Assembly (NCBI GenBank): GCA_002298885.1
Contig: DBMK01000161.1
Coordinates: forward strand, 1 to 8,258
Length of the DNA: 8,258 nucleotides
DNA from: Anaerolineaceae bacterium UBA700
GTDB lineage: Bacteria; Chloroflexota; Anaerolineae; Anaerolineales; Anaerolineaceae
Direction: 5' to 3'
Numbering within the stretch: the first letter of the stretch is position 1; each line of letters starts with the position of its first letter. Positions 7,101 to 8,258 of the stretch are shown one piece after another. The notes below the pieces were generated by a model that worked only from the letters and a program-made list of their open reading frames with translations, was not told where the DNA came from and did no database searches. The translations under genes and the position numbers were made by a program.

Positions 7101-8201
7101 CCCTGGCAGGCCAGCCTTACCCCGCCCGAAGCCGTGCCCGTGGATTCCGGCTCCGCTGCCGCCACGATCGCTGCCGGAGACTCCTCCAGGCTTTACGTCA
7201 CCCGAGATGGGTTGAGGATCTTCGACGCCGGCAGTCCCCAGTCCCTCAAGCCCCTGGGCGTCTACCAACCGCCGCTCCTCTATACAATTGACCAGGCTGC
7301 CGCCGGCGACCTGCTCTACACCCTCGACACCGATTCGAGCAGCCACAACTGGGCTCAATTCCTGCACGTCCTGCGCCTGCCCGGCCTTGAGACCGTGGGC
7401 GAATATCGTTTTGCCGGCCCCGACGACGCCCCGGGTTGGGAGTATTACTCCGGCATGGCGGTTGAGGGCAACCGCCTGTACGTCTTCGACCTGCACAAAG
7501 GCACCTGGGCCTTCGACCTCAGCGACCCGCTCAAACCGGCCCTGCTCAACCGTCCGGGCGTGTTCTCGGATGGCTTGAGTGCAGCCGCCGCTGCAGCCTC
7601 CGACGGGCGCCACCTGCTCTTCAAGTCGAGCCCCCAATCCGCCAGCCCGAACACGCTCGACGTCTATGACGTCACCGACCTGGACAATATCGTTTCCCTC
7701 AGCTCGTTGGAATTGAAGAACGAAGATGTCACGCGCATGCGTTGGAGTGGAAATGCCCTGTATGCCGTCACCCAGGCCAATCCGGCCGCAGGCAACGATT
7801 TCACCTACTGGTTTTATATTATCGGCCTGGAGAACGGCGCCCTCAAAATCCAATACCGCATGCAGCTTGAGGCCGACGCCAACCTGGCCGCGCAGGGCAG
7901 CCTGGTGGCCCTCGCCGAGCCGCAGAAACTGATCCTCCTGTCCGCAACCGACCCTGCTCTGGTGCAGGTCATCAAATACCAGACATCGCTGCCTGCACCA
8001 GCCGGCCTGGACTTCCTGGGCGACCGCCTCCTGGTGAGCATGCCCGGCAGCACCAGCCAGCTCCTCATTTTCGACCTGTCCAACCCATCCCACCCGGCCC
8101 TGGCCTACGCCCTCGACGTCCCCTACACCGAGCGTCTCTCCACCTCCGCCCCCTTCGCCGTCCTCTCCGCAGGTTCGTCTGGGATCACGGTCTTAAAATA
8201 A
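4182..8201 (+). CDS. Transmembrane zinc-finger anti-sigma factor with giant beta-propeller ectodomain
   Basis: This 1339-aa protein is the probable anti-sigma partner of the preceding ECF factor. The cytoplasmic N-terminus (1-90) carries a zinc anti-sigma motif: His30-x3-Cys34-x2-Cys37 in HLAGCAECRRF, with His6 as likely fourth ligand. One transmembrane helix (about 91-110, from AVAFPLSAVAVIILL) is followed by a Thr/Pro linker (115-153). Outside lie module 1 (156-367, starting near FPLVPGAQWTY, with four Cys that could form disulfides), a linker (368-386), module 2 (387-534, three Cys), module 3 (535-682, with YGFSLSIPSDW), another Pro-rich linker (683-701), and 13-14 LVIVD-like repeats (702-1339), for example SRLSALDVSDPSAPRLLAQ. 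Most single-pass anti-sigma factors have about 200-400 residues, so this one is exceptionally large. It probably holds the sigma factor at the membrane until the ectodomain senses a signal; the ligand is unknown. The frame is intact to TAA, and a terminator follows. Confidence 0.88.
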   Translation: MNTLTHAAAQDWILSGRSLKPEEAADLSGHLAGCAECRRFAAFHQELLAAVPGVAPSITHTEGELRQRIASVKTRLKPRSASARVFHVTRAVAFPLSAVAVIILLAFLIARLIPEQTRLTPGGAATPSPVQTSAPSPTAGPTQAPTFTPVVSPFQSVLDVFPLVPGAQWTYTDTEYAPAPNDAAQTVQGVFEITDRVVEAQAVGPAYFAHIQRRVTQLNADPAWAAQAQNPPADAEWWYIVNAGQVYSSPVMPSDPQNFPYNSLTLEFQFPLKVDAKWCPNRGAKGFVDPSIPTPQPCAADIGARIVRSATPYQSAAGTFPTCYLLDDVYNTGDTLQTFCDGAGVVARKFDHPGTRFGYAWELKSFISGAASTAAASPTPPPTSQSTDEQALAKALLSQDQNVYCSWQILTPPTATDLYAWALCELQVSPNSAVSAPVAVHLDASGHYAQVQIPRDGSLYAPDIRQLFPTEAQTIIFDRTFDLVRLEWGIAQRKAGELRGPYILPYIPSEYPGCTWQNRPLADLPASANPALSGWKTVTRSEYGFSLSIPSDWSAAISGWDCGKASIEAHSLYLQSPDGRYQLTVGFRQPDQPYWITRTGTPAGDFVEAGTVSFFGKALPAQRLVYQSRDMAVFYNGSSEFAAGGILFTLSLDITSDPQNKLSIPADVEDLSRKILESFQVYSPPSSPTPTPPASAPAITPLALLAQRGGSVQGVAVSGSTAYIGSGSRLSALDVSDPSAPRLLAQSEPLPGLVSGVVLFSTTPKMQAAAVSAGRYVEVLDISRADKIVRVNEVALPGTINAMVLDTTNWKLYVGGFVYKNVDSNTSVNTGYVAVVDLANGVRLGQVRDLVDPVGSLARTDGMLYAGNVNAGVTAITGVPLLFSGQFGEPRPAVTVNGLALDIYSLQAAGNRLYAGSYSAMLAYDISNPAAPIEKWRATQDDAGNALMMVQGFVLHANRIDMAGLVPSGGMGGPWQASLTPPEAVPVDSGSAAATIAAGDSSRLYVTRDGLRIFDAGSPQSLKPLGVYQPPLLYTIDQAAAGDLLYTLDTDSSSHNWAQFLHVLRLPGLETVGEYRFAGPDDAPGWEYYSGMAVEGNRLYVFDLHKGTWAFDLSDPLKPALLNRPGVFSDGLSAAAAAASDGRHLLFKSSPQSASPNTLDVYDVTDLDNIVSLSSLELKNEDVTRMRWSGNALYAVTQANPAAGNDFTYWFYIIGLENGALKIQYRMQLEADANLAAQGSLVALAEPQKLILLSATDPALVQVIKYQTSLPAPAGLDFLGDRLLVSMPGSTSQLLIFDLSNPSHPALAYALDVPYTERLSTSAPFAVLSAGSSGITVLK

Positions 8202-8213
8202 CGGCGTCAATAA

Positions 8214-8252
8214 CCTCACCCCCAACCCCCTCTCCACGGGGTGGAGAGGGGG
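8214..8252. repeat. Probable dispersed REP-like terminator repeat
   Basis: The leader CCTCACCCCCAACCCCC runs into the terminator stem and its GGAGAGGGGG return arm. From memory, closely similar CCTCACCCC...CCCCTCTCC / GGAGAGGGG units recur many times between genes in Chloroflexota, cyanobacteria and some other GC-rich genomes. Only one copy is in this window, so its repeat status is inferred from recognition and not shown here. Confidence 0.45.
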
Positions 8253-8258
8253 CTTTTT
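8226..8258 (+). terminator. Intrinsic terminator after the anti-sigma gene
   Basis: CCCCCTCTCCA (8226-8236) and TGGAGAGGGGG (8242-8252) form a perfect 11-bp GC-rich stem with a CGGGG loop. A C and at least five Ts follow, up to the window edge. It lies 24 nt after the stop codon and closes the sigma/anti-sigma operon. The run of Ts may continue beyond the window. Confidence 0.88.

Noticed and set aside
6291..8093. 600-codon open frame on the - strand opposite the propeller region
   Set aside because: The + strand shows clear repeated propeller motifs in an intact frame. The opposite frame lacks a Shine-Dalgarno site and any known motif, so it is best explained as a GC-driven shadow.

Overview
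The window is bacterial, GC-rich in its genes and AT-rich between them. It holds four protein-coding genes, all on the + strand, in two apparent transcription units. I suspect a member of the Chloroflexota (Anaerolineae-like). The reasons are style rather than proof: a very large anti-sigma protein whose modules are joined by Thr/Pro linkers, LVIVD-type propeller repeats, a RhaB-type kinase paired with a FucI-type isomerase, and a CCTCACCCCC-type terminator repeat at the end. No rRNA, tRNA, CRISPR array or transposase is visible.

Unit 1 (about 31-3433) is a short sugar-catabolic operon. It begins with a good sigma-70-type promoter (TTGGAA, 17 bp, TATAAT). A perfect 22-bp palindrome directly downstream overlaps the expected transcription start and looks like a repressor operator. 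The first gene encodes L-fucose isomerase (fucI), with all three metal ligands and a clear Shine-Dalgarno site. It is followed after one base by an FGGY-family kinase of the rhamnulokinase type, which by context probably phosphorylates L-fuculose. No aldolase, transporter or regulator lies in the window.

Between the units (3434-3591) is an AT-rich spacer with two successive hairpins. The second is an imperfect inverted repeat with arms of about 32 bp.

Unit 2 (about 3592-8258) is a two-gene regulatory operon that ends at a strong intrinsic terminator. It encodes an ECF sigma factor and, overlapping it by ATGA, a 1339-residue single-pass membrane protein. The cytoplasmic end of that protein is a zinc-finger anti-sigma domain. 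A transmembrane helix and about 1,200 extracytoplasmic residues follow: three globular modules on Thr/Pro-rich linkers, then 13-14 LVIVD-like repeats that could form two seven-bladed beta-propellers. The likely logic is that an extracellular ligand or contact is sensed by the ectodomain and passed through the membrane to release the sigma factor. The target genes and the signal cannot be read from this window. This oversized anti-sigma receptor is its most unusual content.
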